From Microvirga arabica (GTDB lineage: Bacteria > Pseudomonadota > Alphaproteobacteria > Rhizobiales > Beijerinckiaceae), in the NCBI RefSeq assembly GCF_016811235.1, contig NZ_JAFBID010000043.1:1-48466 (forward strand): a stretch of DNA of 48,466 bases. The letters are read 5' to 3'. Both the position numbers and the translations under genes were made by a program. Below the pieces are notes generated by a model. That model was not told the DNA's origin. It made no database searches and saw only the letters and a list, made by a program, of their open reading frames with translations. Each line of letters begins with the position of its first letter. Within the stretch, counting starts at the first letter, position 1. Shown here piece after piece: positions 1-11,411 of this stretch.

Positions 1-42
1 CGTTTCAACACCATCACTTTGAGGGACAGCCACCCCGCTCCG

Positions 43-186
43 CTAGCTCGTGAGCGGCAGGCCCATTACGGCATCTAGAATGAAAGCTGCGATCAACCCC
101 ATGAGCATGAATGATACTTTGGTGAAGGTGGAAAAACTTGGGTCGGGTTGCTGACTGCCGGACTCCGCCTTCCCCTGATCTATCAT
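43..186 (-). CDS. candidate 47-residue single-pass membrane protein
   Basis: A short open frame from ATG to TAG encodes 47 residues. The first 25 or so are polar (starting MIDQGKAESGSQQ) and the rest forms one hydrophobic segment (around FMLMGLIAAFILDAVMGLPL), so the product would be a small membrane protein with a short exposed N-terminus. A purine/G-rich stretch lies about 15 bases upstream of the ATG, rather far for a ribosome binding site. I do not recognise the family. The layout (polar head, one helix, almost no tail) is common among small alphaproteobacterial membrane proteins. It sits alone at the window edge, so its neighbours on the left are unknown. It could also be chance coding. 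Confidence 0.4.
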   Translation of the reverse strand: MIDQGKAESGSQQPDPSFSTFTKVSFMLMGLIAAFILDAVMGLPLTS

Positions 187-311
187 GTCTGTCACTGAGT
201 GCCCCCTGTCGGCTTAGACGCCGAGTAAGGAGGGTAAGATGGGCGCCGGTGTGATGCTGGCAAGTTGACGACTTAGACCTACTACGTACGGATATTCGCT
301 TAGAAAGCTCT

Positions 312-361
312 AGAGCATCGTGCGGAAAAGTGGACCCGGTTTTCCGTCTCGACGATGCTCT
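312..361. repeat. nested palindromic intergenic repeat
   Basis: Outer arms AGAGCATCGT and ACGATGCTCT enclose inner arms CGGAAAA and TTTTCCG around GTGGACCCGG. The layout matches a dispersed palindrome known from many Rhizobiales intergenic regions, recognised from memory and not by search. It would fold into a strong hairpin if transcribed. Confidence 0.75.
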
Positions 362-375
362 CAATCAAGGAAGAA

Positions 376-421
376 GCATCGGATGGATCCCAAAAGTGCT
401 AATCCACTTTTGGGCCGATGC
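376..421. repeat. second nested palindromic repeat, adjacent to the first
   Basis: Outer arms GCATCGG and CCGATGC enclose inner arms CCCAAAAGTG and CACTTTTGGG. It has the same architecture as the palindrome 15 bases to its left, and the two probably form one compound dispersed element. Confidence 0.75.
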
Positions 422-431
422 CTTAGAGCAA

Positions 432-1099
432 CGCAGAGAGCACGACACCGAACTCAGAGCAGAGGTCTTGCAGAGTTCGACGCTTGAACTCGTTAGCGGT
501 TATAAAGCTTCGTTCCCTATTTGTTCTTGACAGTTCTCCCAAGCTGAGCCATACCGTCGATGTCCTGCCTCGCGAGGGACGCGCCCGAGGCGTCGGTTGT
601 GGAGGCGGGATGCGGTTCTGGCCGCTGCGGAGCAAGACGCTGGTTCCGCATGCCAGGGCTCTGAGCGGAGGATGAGGTTCATGGCTGCTGTTCGGGCAGG
701 GCCATGGGCCGGCCTTCCAAGCCTCGCCAGCCCGAGGATCGTGGCATTAAGGGCTGCGCTCCAGAAGCACCGTGAAGCGGGTCTGAGGGTTCGTCCCTGA
801 TCCCGCCGGAGCGCGAGGCTCAGGGTCGAAAAGCCGTGCGCGGGAGGCCAAGGTGCTTCCCGTCCGGGCGGAACCCCCGTCCCAACCCGATCCTTCGCCC
901 GCTCCACCGGAGTGCAGCGAAGCCGCCTTGCCTCCCGCGCTTCCCTTGAGTGCCCGAGACAAGCCACGACAAAGCCCACAGCCGCCACCCCGTCAGGGGA
1001 GGGAGCGCCCCCGCGCAGGCTCGATTTCAGCCTTCCGCCTTGACTTCCCCGGCCTCCCATGGATGTTGCGCCTCAAACCGAACCAGCAGGCTTTTGTCC
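432..1099. other. no recognisable gene
   Basis: About 670 bases before aspS hold several overlapping open frames, none with a recognisable protein, a convincing ribosome binding site or a plausible composition (they are Arg, Pro, Ala and Ser rich, typical of GC-rich noncoding frames). A TTGACA hexamer near 528 could belong to a promoter, but no good -10 element follows at the usual distance. The aspS promoter should lie somewhere here. Confidence 0.5.
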
Positions 1100-1111
1100 A
1101 TGTCCGCCTCC

Positions 1112-2920
1112 ATGCACCGTTACCGTTCCCACACCTGCGGCGCGCTCCGCGAATCCGATGTCGGCGGGGTCGCCCGCCTGTCCGGCTGGTGCCACCGCAT
1201 CCGCGACCATGGCGGCGTGCTGTTCATCGACCTGCGCGACCATTACGGCATGACCCAGTGCGTGATCGATCCCGATTCCCCGGCCTTCAAGATGGCCGAG
1301 TCGGCCCGGTCCGAATGGGTGATCCGGGTGGACGGCAAGGTGCGTAAGCGCCCGGCCGGCACCGAGAACCCGGAGCTGCCCACCGGCATGATCGAGGTCT
1401 ACATCACCGACATGGAAGTCTTAGGCCCGGCGGCCGAGCTGCCGATGCCGGTCTTCGGCGACCAGGAATACCCGGAGGAGACCCGTCTCACCTACCGGTA
1501 TCTCGATCTTCGCCGCGAGAAGCTCCACAACAACATCATGAAGCGCGGCGCGATCATCAACTCGCTCCGCACCCGCATGCAGCAGAGCGGCTTCTTCGAG
1601 TTCACCACGCCGATCCTCACGGCCTCAAGCCCTGAGGGCGCGCGCGACTTCCTGGTGCCGTCGCGCATCCATCCCGGCAAGTTCTACGCCCTGCCGCAGG
1701 CGCCGCAGCAGTTCAAGCAGCTGATCATGATCTCCGGCTTCGACCGGTACTTTCAGCTCGCCCCCTGCTTCCGCGACGAGGACCCGCGCGCCGACCGCCT
1801 GCCGGGCGAGTTCTACCAGCTCGACGTGGAGATGAGCTTCGTCACCCAGGAAGACATCTTCCAGACCATGGAGCCGGTGATCCGCGACACTTTCAAGGAG
1901 TTCGCGGACGGCAAGCCGGTGACGGAGACGTTCCCGCGCATTCCGTATTTCGAGTCCATGCTGAAATACGGCAACGACAAGCCGGACCTGCGCAACCCGC
2001 TGATCATCGCCGACGTGTCGGAGGTCTTCACCCGCGAGGACGTGACCTTCAACGCGTTCAAGAACGTGATCAAGTCCGGCGGCGTGGTGCGGGCGATTCC
2101 CGCCACGGGTGCAGCCTCGCAGCCGCGCTCCTTCTTCGACAAACTCAACGACTGGGCTCGCACGGAAGGCGCGCCGGGCCTCGGCTACATCGTGTTCGAG
2201 GAAGAGGGCGGCCAGATCACGGGCAAAGGCCCCATCGCCAAGTTCATTCCTGAAGCCGCGCAAGCGGTGATCCGCGAGAAGGCCGGCATCAAGGCGGGCG
2301 ACGCGGTGTTCTTCTCGGCCGGCGCCGAGGACAAGGCGGCGTCCCTTGCCGGCAAGGCGCGCACCCGCATCGGCGACGAGCTCGGCCTCATCGACAAGGA
2401 CCGCTACGAGTTCTGCTGGATCGTCGACTTCCCGCAATACGAGTGGAACGAGGACGAGAAGAAGATCGACTTCTCCCACAACCCGTTCTCCATGGGCAAC
2501 ATGGACCATGACGAGTTCATGGCGCTCGATCCGTCGGACAAGGACAAGATCCTCAAGATGACGGCCTTCCAGTACGACATGGTGTGCAACGGCTACGAGA
2601 TGGCCTCGGGCTCCATCCGCAACCACCGTCCCGACCGCATGGTGAAGGCCTTCGAGATCGCCGGCTACGGCGAGCAGGAGGTCATGGAGCGGTTCGGCGG
2701 CATGTACCGCGCGTTCCAGTACGGCGCGCCGCCCCACGGCGGCATGGCGGCCGGCGTCGACCGCATCGTGATGCTGCTCTGCGGCGCGCAGAACCTGCGC
2801 GAGATCACGCTCTTCCCCATGAACCAGAAGGCGGAAGACCTGCTGCTCGGCGCCCCCTCCGACGTGACGCCCAAGCAGCTGCGCGAGCTGCACATCCGGC
2901 TGAACCTGCCGGAGAAGTAA
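1112..2920 (+). CDS. aspS: aspartate--tRNA ligase
   Basis: Class II aminoacyl-tRNA synthetase that activates aspartate and loads it onto tRNA(Asp) in the cytosol. At 602 residues it has the bacterial AspRS length: an N-terminal OB-fold anticodon-binding domain (residues 1-110), the catalytic core with motif 2 ([10 protein letters not shown], near 220), an inserted GAD-type domain (about 300-420) and motif 3 ([13 protein letters not shown], near 540). The frame is open further upstream. I start at the ATG giving [15 protein letters not shown] because that is where alphaproteobacterial AspRS proteins usually begin. An ATG four codons earlier, at 1100, has AGCAGG about nine bases upstream and is an equally possible start. 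Alphaproteobacterial AspRS is often nondiscriminating and works with GatCAB to make Asn-tRNA; that part is family knowledge, not seen here. Confidence 0.96.
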   Translation: MHRYRSHTCGALRESDVGGVARLSGWCHRIRDHGGVLFIDLRDHYGMTQCVIDPDSPAFKMAESARSEWVIRVDGKVRKRPAGTENPELPTGMIEVYITDMEVLGPAAELPMPVFGDQEYPEETRLTYRYLDLRREKLHNNIMKRGAIINSLRTRMQQSGFFEFTTPILTASSPEGARDFLVPSRIHPGKFYALPQAPQQFKQLIMISGFDRYFQLAPCFRDEDPRADRLPGEFYQLDVEMSFVTQEDIFQTMEPVIRDTFKEFADGKPVTETFPRIPYFESMLKYGNDKPDLRNPLIIADVSEVFTREDVTFNAFKNVIKSGGVVRAIPATGAASQPRSFFDKLNDWARTEGAPGLGYIVFEEEGGQITGKGPIAKFIPEAAQAVIREKAGIKAGDAVFFSAGAEDKAASLAGKARTRIGDELGLIDKDRYEFCWIVDFPQYEWNEDEKKIDFSHNPFSMGNMDHDEFMALDPSDKDKILKMTAFQYDMVCNGYEMASGSIRNHRPDRMVKAFEIAGYGEQEVMERFGGMYRAFQYGAPPHGGMAAGVDRIVMLLCGAQNLREITLFPMNQKAEDLLLGAPSDVTPKQLRELHIRLNLPEK

Positions 2921-2954
2921 GGGTTCTCTTCGGAGCGTGTGGTTGACACTTTCT

Positions 2955-2990
2955 CCGTCATGGCCGGGCTCGTCCCGGCCATCCACGTCT
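2955..2990. repeat. short palindromic repeat
   Basis: Arms TGGCCGGG and CCCGGCCA around a 5-base loop, flanked by GTCA and CACG. This is the familiar 'cgtcatggccgggc...' type of dispersed palindrome in Rhizobiales. It lies just after aspS and may also act as its transcription end, though no T-run follows. Confidence 0.6.
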
Positions 2991-3013
2991 TAAGGCGCTT
3001 TCGTTTCTCTCAA

Positions 3014-3113
3014 CCCTCATCCTGAGGAGGCGCGTCAGCGCCGTCTCGAAGGAGCCTTCAGTGCTCTCTGGAACCTCCTTCGAGACGCAGCTTCGCTGCT
3101 CCTCAGGATGAGG
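3014..3113. repeat. 100-bp palindromic repeat, copy A
   Basis: Ends CCCTCATCCTGAGGAG and CTCCTCAGGATGAGG are complementary, with inner arms GTCTCGAAGGAG and CTCCTTCGAGAC and an asymmetric core containing AGTGCTCTCTGG. Two further copies lie after maeB and before argS. It separates aspS from maeB. Confidence 0.85.
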
Positions 3114-3135
3114 CTGGAGAGGCGGAAAGGGAAAA

Positions 3136-3166
3136 CGTGGATCCCCGGAACAAGTCCGGGGATGAC
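3136..3166. repeat. short palindromic repeat
   Basis: Arms ATCCCCGGA and TCCGGGGAT around CAAG, followed by GACG. It is of the same general class as the palindrome at 28168-28187 (ATCCCCGC/GCGGGGAT followed by GAC). Confidence 0.6.
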
Positions 3167-3289
3167 GTGGGACAGGTGGTCCCAACGATCCGATCGAGCG
3201 AGGCGCGCCGGTTGAGAAGAACATTGACGCCGGAGGGCAGGGCGCTCACAAGGTCCTTGGATATTCAATAGTTGCTGGGAGCGTGGCGG

Positions 3290-5593
<2,304 letters not shown>

Positions 5594-5615
5594 TATCGTT
5601 TGAGGTTATCTAAAG

Positions 5616-5717
5616 CCCTCATCCTGAGGAGCGGCCGCTAGGCTGCGTCTCGAAGGAGGATCCAGTGCTCTCTGGAACCTCCTTCGAGACGGTCGCTGCG
5701 CGACCTCCTCAGGATGA
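5616..5717. repeat. 100-bp palindromic repeat, copy B
   Basis: Same ends as copy A (CCCTCATCCTGAGGAG and CTCCTCAGGATGAC), same GTCTCGAAGGAG/CTCCTTCGAGAC inner arms and the same orientation of the AGTGCTCTCTGG core. It fills the gap between the convergent maeB and the following gene and could terminate both transcripts. Confidence 0.85.
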
Positions 5718-5741
5718 CGTTGGTGTCAGGGCTGCGATGGA

Positions 5742-7625
5742 CTACTCCACCGTCGCCGAGATGTTCAGCTTCGCCAGCGCTTCCTTCGGGTCGGAGGCCA
5801 GCATCGCGTCCATTACGCCGAAGCCGGACGGGTTCTTGGGCTGGGCATTGATCGTGAGCTTGCCGGGCTTGCCGATGAAGCGGCCGACCGCCTGACCTAG
5901 GGTTTTTGCCTGTTCCGAATTGCCCATGATGGATGACACGACGAACGGTGCGGCGCTGGCATAAATCGTCCGCAGCGCCTCGGGCGTGGTCTTCTGCTCC
6001 TTGGCCGCCTGGGCCAGGTAGCGTCCGAGCAGGCCCTTGTCCTCGACCACGATGTCGGCCGCTTTCGCCTTGGCGCCGATCAGCGCAGCCGCAGCCGTCG
6101 CCTCATCCGGGCTAAAGAGGTCCTTGGTGACGTTGCCGATGGTGCCGGTCAGCGAGAGGGCGCCCATGTCCTGCCCCTGCACGGACACTTCCTTGAGGGC
6201 GATCTCATTGGCGGCCTCATTCCAGGTGGCGGCGACAAGGAACGACGAGTCGAGGGTCTTGTAGCCCAGGGCTGCGAGCTGCTTGACGAGATCGTCCGTG
6301 CTGGTCGCGGGCAGCGCGATGACGAGGTTGCGCTGTTCGATCCGGATGTTCGTCGGGAGGCCGTTCACGGGCTTGTCCGCCGTCACCTCGAAGTCCTTGA
6401 GCGTGAAGTTCACCCGCTCGGTCGTCTTGTCGCCGGCCTTGTTCGGGACATCCACGTCGATGCCCGACAGGCGCAGGGTGCCGAGCGTCGGGATGAGTGA
6501 GCGAAGCGCCTCCTGGTCGAGGTCTTCGATCGGCTTGCCCTGGAGCGCCTTGAGGCCGTTCAGGCTCGGCGTCAGGGAGAAGCCGGTCAGGCTGATGGTG
6601 CCCACCTTCACGCGGCCCTCCTGATCGCCGATTTCCAGCCCCTCCAGGCGGGTGTCCGCCGGTTGCGAGCCCGTGCTGCCCGTATAGGCGAACCGGTCGA
6701 TGCGGCCGATCACGGACGGCTTCCGGTCCTTGGCCTCGGCACCTTTTTTGGGCGTGGCTTTGATCCGGATGTCAGCGGCCTCCATGAAGCCGATATCGAA
6801 GGCGCCTGCGATGTCGACCATCGCGGTTCTGAGGCGGCTCTCTTCCTCGGTCGACAGGTTGTTCTTGCCGCCCATCTCCGTGAGGAACGCCAGGGTGCTG
6901 CCCCAGGAATCCTGGGTGGGCCGGGCCATGACGTCCCGAGCACTCACCCGGGCGATCTGCACCGACATGTTCTCGCCGCTGTCGACCATGTCGAGATTCT
7001 CCATGGTGACGGCGCCGTAGATCCGGGTCATCGGCGCGGAGGCGGAAGCGTCCTTCGTCTCGTAGAGCCGCACGAAAGCCGGGGTGTTCAGGTCGCTGAG
7101 GGTGGTCTGGCCGTAGCTGAACAGGACATTGCCTTTCGCGCCGGTCCTTTCGATCGCCATGGCTCCGATGACGGCCTTCGCGACCTGCCCCTGGACAACG
7201 TCGTTCAGGGAGACGTTCCTGTAGAAGATCGTCTGGGTTTGCTGGCCCAGCTTCTGCGTCACCTTGATTTCGGGAGCCGTGACCTGCCGGGCGCTGATCC
7301 GCATCAGGCGGTCGGCCAGGGGCTCGGACGCGGATGAGAAGAGCGATTCGACCTCGCTGCGGGAGACGGTCACGCCGGAAAAGTCGATCCGCTTCACCTC
7401 ATAGGTGAGATCGCCCCAGGTGAAGCGCACATTGTCCAGGCTGAAGCTGTCGGCGGATTGCGCGAAAGCCGCGCTCCAGAGCGGAACCCGGATCGCCTCG
7501 ACGGAGACGTGCCGATCGCCTTGGCCGGAAGCCAGGTTGCGAACCACGGCCGGCTCGAACTGCATGGCGGCCGAGCCTGCCATCAAGGCGAGCGCGCAGA
7601 CGCCTGCGCGGTAACGAAGTCGCAT
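5742..7625 (-). CDS. large exported protein of unknown function
   Basis: A 627-residue protein I cannot assign. The N-terminus (MRLRYRAGVCALALMAGSAA) is a typical Sec signal peptide, so the product is probably periplasmic or anchored outside the inner membrane. The body is mostly alternating short hydrophobic strands (for example GTISLTGFSL, GTLRLSGIDV, LSLTGTIGNV), reminiscent of AsmA-like or other beta-rich envelope proteins. There are no cysteines suggesting metal binding and no enzyme motif. The start is set by GGGGA just upstream of the ATG; an earlier in-frame ATG would hide the signal peptide. It converges with maeB and lies upstream of erpA on the same strand with an 88-base gap. Coding status is firm; function is open. 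Confidence 0.8.
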   Translation of the reverse strand: MRLRYRAGVCALALMAGSAAMQFEPAVVRNLASGQGDRHVSVEAIRVPLWSAAFAQSADSFSLDNVRFTWGDLTYEVKRIDFSGVTVSRSEVESLFSSASEPLADRLMRISARQVTAPEIKVTQKLGQQTQTIFYRNVSLNDVVQGQVAKAVIGAMAIERTGAKGNVLFSYGQTTLSDLNTPAFVRLYETKDASASAPMTRIYGAVTMENLDMVDSGENMSVQIARVSARDVMARPTQDSWGSTLAFLTEMGGKNNLSTEEESRLRTAMVDIAGAFDIGFMEAADIRIKATPKKGAEAKDRKPSVIGRIDRFAYTGSTGSQPADTRLEGLEIGDQEGRVKVGTISLTGFSLTPSLNGLKALQGKPIEDLDQEALRSLIPTLGTLRLSGIDVDVPNKAGDKTTERVNFTLKDFEVTADKPVNGLPTNIRIEQRNLVIALPATSTDDLVKQLAALGYKTLDSSFLVAATWNEAANEIALKEVSVQGQDMGALSLTGTIGNVTKDLFSPDEATAAAALIGAKAKAADIVVEDKGLLGRYLAQAAKEQKTTPEALRTIYASAAPFVVSSIMGNSEQAKTLGQAVGRFIGKPGKLTINAQPKNPSGFGVMDAMLASDPKEALAKLNISATVE

Positions 7626-7713
7626 GAGATCCCCCAAACCAGGCCCAATCCGGGCCGGCATCCTTTAGCCTATAAATGTCCGGCGGGGGAGAATACGCAG
7701 TTACGTTACGATT

Positions 7714-8040
7714 TTACAACGAGAACGAGGTGCCGCAGCCGCAGGCGGCCGTGGCATGGGGGTTCTCGATCTTGAAAGACTGGCCGATCAGGTCGTCCAC
7801 GAAGTCGATCACCGAACCGTCCATGTACTGGATCGACACCTCGTCGACCACCACGGTGGCGCCGTCCTTCTCGATCACGAGATCGTCGTCCTGCCGGGTC
7901 CGGTCCACATCGAAGGCATATTGGAAGCCCGAGCAGCCGCCGCCATTGACGCTGATTCTCAGGTGCGAGCCGTCCGGCTCGGAGGCCATGATCTCGTTGA
8001 TGCGGCGGGCGGCGCGCTCTGTCAGGGTGATACCGGTCAT
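7714..8040 (-). CDS. erpA: iron-sulfur cluster insertion protein, A-type carrier
   Basis: A 108-residue A-type carrier of the HesB/IscA/ErpA family, which receives Fe-S clusters from a scaffold and passes them to apo-enzymes. The three cluster-binding cysteines are visible: one in GGGCSGFQY and two in the terminal CGCGTSFSL. The order Cys-(~65)-Cys-X-Cys and the C-terminal ending fit ErpA of alphaproteobacteria. The ATG giving MTGITLTERAARRI has GGAAG upstream; a longer frame exists but adds a non-conserved extension. It is divergent from dgt, with about 95 bases between the two starts that must hold both promoters. ErpA rather than IscA or SufA is inferred from the absence of isc/suf neighbours and from overall sequence. 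Confidence 0.9.
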   Translation of the reverse strand: MTGITLTERAARRINEIMASEPDGSHLRISVNGGGCSGFQYAFDVDRTRQDDDLVIEKDGATVVVDEVSIQYMDGSVIDFVDDLIGQSFKIENPHATAACGCGTSFSL

Positions 8041-8134
8041 GGTTACTTCCAGTCCATCGAAGGACGCAATTCTTGCACTAGGTGTTAAGAGCAAGGTAAG
8101 TGCGCCCTGACAAGGCTTCAACCCGGGGATATGT

Positions 8135-9343
8135 GTGCGGCCCTTTGGCGAAAGATGGCGAGCCCCTTACGCCTGCGATCCGTGGGGAAGCCGCGGGCGG
8201 CTCTTCCCCGAGGCGGTTTCCCCGACCCGCAGCGATTTCCAGCGCGACCGGGACCGGATCATCCACTCCTCGGCCTTCCGCCGGCTCAAGCACAAGACGC
8301 AGGTGTTCGTCTATCATGAGGGCGACCATTTCCGGACGCGGCTGACCCACACCATCGAGGTGAGCCAGATCGCCCGCGCCTTGGCTCGCTCCCTCGGGCT
8401 CGATGAGGATCTGGCCGAGGCCCTGGCGCTCTCCCACGACCTCGGCCACACGCCCTTCGGGCATACGGGCGAGGATACGCTGGACGAGTGCATGGCGGGT
8501 TTCGGGGGCTTTGACCACAATGCCCAGGCCCTGCGTGTGGTGACCCGCCTGGAGCGCCGCTATGCGGAGTACGACGGGCTGAACCTCACCTGGGAGACCC
8601 TGGAGGGGCTGGTCAAGCACAACGGCCCGCTGCTCGACTCAGACGGCAAGCCGACCCTGCGCTATGCTGCCCGGGGCGTGCCGCTGGCGATCCTCGAATA
8701 CAACACCCAGCAGGACCTGGAACTCGCCACCCATGCCGGCGGCGAAGCCCAGGCGGCGGCCATTGCCGACGACATTGCCTACGATGCCCATGACATCGAC
8801 GATGGCTTAAGGGCAGGGCTGTTCCGGATCGAGGATTTGCGCGAGGTGCCGTTCCTCGCCGAACTCCTGGCCGAGATCGAGAGCCGCTATCCGGGGCTCG
8901 ACCTCTCCCGCCGGATCCATGAGTTGACCCGGCGCGTGATCACACGCTTCGTCGAGGACGTGGTGGCGGAAGGGGAGCGCAGGATCACGGCCCTGGCGCC
9001 GCAGAGCGCAGGCGACATCCGGCAGGCGGGGAGCACGATGGTCTGCTTCTCGAAGGCCATGACCGAGGCCGACGCCTCTATCAAGCGGTTCCTCTATGCC
9101 CGCATGTATCGTCACCCGGACGTGATGCGGGTTCGGGCCCAGGCCGACGACGTGCTGCGGGACCTGTTCCGCCGCTTCAAGGCCGAGCCGGAGCTGATGC
9201 CGGAGGAGTGGCAGGCGGATCTCCCGAGAGACGACGAGCCGCGTCTTGCCCGCCGGGTGGCGGACTACATCGCCGGCATGACCGACCGATACGCAATCCT
9301 TGAGCACCGGCGCCTGTTTGACGTGACGCCGGACTTGCGTTAG
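8135..9343 (+). CDS. dgt: deoxyguanosinetriphosphate triphosphohydrolase-like protein
   Basis: HD-domain dNTP triphosphohydrolase that cleaves dNTPs to nucleosides and triphosphate and so helps control dNTP pools. The 402 residues contain the HD metal-binding pattern: H and R in [11 protein letters not shown] and [11 protein letters not shown], the HD pair in [14 protein letters not shown] and a later Asp in the [11 protein letters not shown] stretch. The only good start in frame is GTG with GGGGA six bases upstream, because a stop lies a few codons earlier. It belongs to the type 2 Dgt-like group common in alphaproteobacteria, whose true substrate preference is less studied than that of E. 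coli Dgt. It is divergent from erpA and upstream of argS, with a palindromic repeat in the gap. Confidence 0.92.
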   Translation: MRPFGERWRAPYACDPWGSRGRLFPEAVSPTRSDFQRDRDRIIHSSAFRRLKHKTQVFVYHEGDHFRTRLTHTIEVSQIARALARSLGLDEDLAEALALSHDLGHTPFGHTGEDTLDECMAGFGGFDHNAQALRVVTRLERRYAEYDGLNLTWETLEGLVKHNGPLLDSDGKPTLRYAARGVPLAILEYNTQQDLELATHAGGEAQAAAIADDIAYDAHDIDDGLRAGLFRIEDLREVPFLAELLAEIESRYPGLDLSRRIHELTRRVITRFVEDVVAEGERRITALAPQSAGDIRQAGSTMVCFSKAMTEADASIKRFLYARMYRHPDVMRVRAQADDVLRDLFRRFKAEPELMPEEWQADLPRDDEPRLARRVADYIAGMTDRYAILEHRRLFDVTPDLR

Positions 9344-9378
9344 GCGCGGCTCAGTCTTTTTAGAGTCTTGAAACGCAA

Positions 9379-9486
9379 CCCTCATCCTGAGGAGCAGCTG
9401 CAAGCTGCGTCCCGAAGGATGGTCCAGAGAGCACTGGAGGCGCCCTCGTCCTTCGAGACGGCCTGACGGCCTCCTCAGGATGAGGG
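9379..9486. repeat. 100-bp palindromic repeat, copy C, inverted core
   Basis: Ends CCCTCATCCTGAGGAG and CTCCTCAGGATGAGGG match copies A and B, but the core reads CCAGAGAGCACTGG, the reverse complement of the AGTGCTCTCTGG found in the other two. The element is therefore inserted in the opposite orientation. It lies between dgt and argS. Confidence 0.85.
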
Positions 9487-9544
9487 CTCAGGTAGCGTTT
9501 TCCGGCTGCGGTCGGGGCCTTGTCGCCCAATTGAGATGAGTACC

Positions 9545-11305
9545 ATGAACATTTTCGGGCTGTTCGAGAAGCGGGTTGCGGATGCGCTTGGCCGGTTGGC
9601 CGAGGCGGGCAAAATTCCATCGGGGCTGGACGTCAGCCGCGTGGTGGTCGAGCCGCCGCGCGATCCCTCCCACGGCGATCTCGCCACGAATGCCGCCATG
9701 GTGCTGGCCAAGGAAGCGCGCATGAACCCGCGCGCCCTGGCCGAGCTGCTCGTCGCCGACCTCGGGGATGATCCGCGCGTCACCAAGGTCGAGATCGCCG
9801 GCCCCGGCTTCATCAACATCCGGCTGAACGCAGCAGTGCTGCACGAGGTGCTGCGCGCCGCCGTCGTCGACGCCAACGGCTTCGGCCGCAGCGACCAGGG
9901 GGCGGGCGCTCCGGTCAACGTGGAATACGTCTCGGCCAATCCCACCGGCCCGATGCATGTGGGCCATTGCCGTGGCGCGGTGTTCGGCGATGCGTTGGCG
10001 GGCTTGCTGGATTTCGCCGGCTACAAGGTCACCCGCGAATACTACATCAACGATGCCGGCGCACAGGTCGATGTCCTCGCCCGCTCAGCCTACCTCCGCT
10101 ATAAGGAGGCCCTGGGCCAGGAGATCGGCGAGATCCCGGAGGGGCTCTATCCGGGCGATTACCTCAAGCCCGTCGGCGAATTGCTCGCCAAGGAGCATGG
10201 CCAGAGCCTGCTCGACAAGCCGGAGGCCGAGTGGCTGCCGCTGGTGCGCGAGGTATCCATCAACGCCATGATGGACATGATCCGCAACGACCTCGCGGTA
10301 TTGAACATCCACCACGACGTGTTCTTCTCCGAGCGCTCTCTGCAGCTTGGCGCCAAGGACCAGGTGAAGGCGCTGATCGAGGACCTGCGCTCGCGCGACC
10401 TCGTCTATATGGGCCGCCTGCCGCCGCCCAAGGGGCAGAAGGATGAGGATTGGGAGGATCGCGAGCAGCTCCTGTTCCGCGCCACTGCCTTCGGCGACGA
10501 GGTCGACCGCCCGCTGCTGAAGTCGGACGGCTCCTACACCTATTTCGCCTCCGATATCGCTTATCACCGCTCCAAGTTCGAGCGCGGCTTTGCCTCCATG
10601 ATCGACGTTTGGGGCGCCGACCACGGCGGCTACGTCAAGCGCATGCAGGCGGCCGTGAAGGCGGTCTCCGACAACAAGGCCGATCTCGACGTGAAGCTCT
10701 GCCAGCTGGTGAAGCTGCTCCGCGGCGGCGAGCCGGTGAAGATGTCGAAGCGCTCCGGCGACTTCGTCACCTTACGCGAGGTGGTCGACGAGGTGGGCCG
10801 CGATGCCACCCGCTTCATGATGATCTTCCGTAAGAACGACGCGACCCTGGATTTCGACCTCGCCAAGGTGGTCGAGCAGTCCAAGGACAACCCGGTCTTC
10901 TACGTGCAGTACGCCCATGCCCGTTGCGCCTCCGTGTTCCGACAGGCGGGGGAGGCGTTCCCGGGCGCTGACTTCTCGGCGGCTCAGCTTGAAAAGGCGG
11001 ATCTCTCGATCCTGAGTGACGAAGCGGAAATGGATATCATCCATCGCATCGCCCAGTTCCCCAGGGTTATCGAGGCGGCGGCGGAAGCACATGAGCCCCA
11101 CCGGGTCGCATTTTACCTCTACGATCTGGCGAGCGCCTTCCATAGTTTATGGAATAAGGGCAAAGACTTGCCGCAATTACGCTTTGTTAATCTAACTGAT
11201 AAAGAGTCAACACAAGCGAGGCTCGCTCTCGTGCATGCCCTGAAAGGCGTGCTCGCATCTGGTCTCGCAATCCTGGGCGTCACGGCACCCGACGAAATGC
11301 GATAG
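9545..11305 (+). CDS. argS: arginine--tRNA ligase
   Basis: Class I aminoacyl-tRNA synthetase charging tRNA(Arg). The roughly 586 residues include the HIGH signature as HVGH (in [13 protein letters not shown], near 137) and KMSKRSGD near 399, followed by the DALR anticodon-binding domain at the C-terminus. I start at [10 protein letters not shown], the usual alphaproteobacterial beginning; an ATG three codons earlier (9536) is also possible, and neither has a strong ribosome binding site. One oddity: about 80 bases near the 3' end (11140-11220) switch to A/T-ending codons (TTA, CTA, AAT, TCA, ACA) although the protein stays conserved. The next gene, the SPOR protein, begins 106 bases after the stop. 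Confidence 0.96.
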   Translation: MNIFGLFEKRVADALGRLAEAGKIPSGLDVSRVVVEPPRDPSHGDLATNAAMVLAKEARMNPRALAELLVADLGDDPRVTKVEIAGPGFINIRLNAAVLHEVLRAAVVDANGFGRSDQGAGAPVNVEYVSANPTGPMHVGHCRGAVFGDALAGLLDFAGYKVTREYYINDAGAQVDVLARSAYLRYKEALGQEIGEIPEGLYPGDYLKPVGELLAKEHGQSLLDKPEAEWLPLVREVSINAMMDMIRNDLAVLNIHHDVFFSERSLQLGAKDQVKALIEDLRSRDLVYMGRLPPPKGQKDEDWEDREQLLFRATAFGDEVDRPLLKSDGSYTYFASDIAYHRSKFERGFASMIDVWGADHGGYVKRMQAAVKAVSDNKADLDVKLCQLVKLLRGGEPVKMSKRSGDFVTLREVVDEVGRDATRFMMIFRKNDATLDFDLAKVVEQSKDNPVFYVQYAHARCASVFRQAGEAFPGADFSAAQLEKADLSILSDEAEMDIIHRIAQFPRVIEAAAEAHEPHRVAFYLYDLASAFHSLWNKGKDLPQLRFVNLTDKESTQARLALVHALKGVLASGLAILGVTAPDEMR

Positions 11306-11411
11306 TGTTTCCCAAGGCGGATCAACCGCTTAGGAGTTTTCGCGTCGGGTCCTGTCACGTCGTGCCGGCGGAGCAACAGGTGCTCCTGTCGCGTAACTGG
11401 AGATCCGGCGC

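Noticed and set aside
500..1060. 186-codon minus-strand frame before aspS
   Set aside because: Arg/Ala/Ser-rich, no domain or ribosome binding site, overlaps the likely aspS control region.
1625..2986. 453-codon open frame antisense to aspS
   Set aside because: Shadow of the AspRS codon pattern; composition matches the other antisense shadows and no motif is visible.
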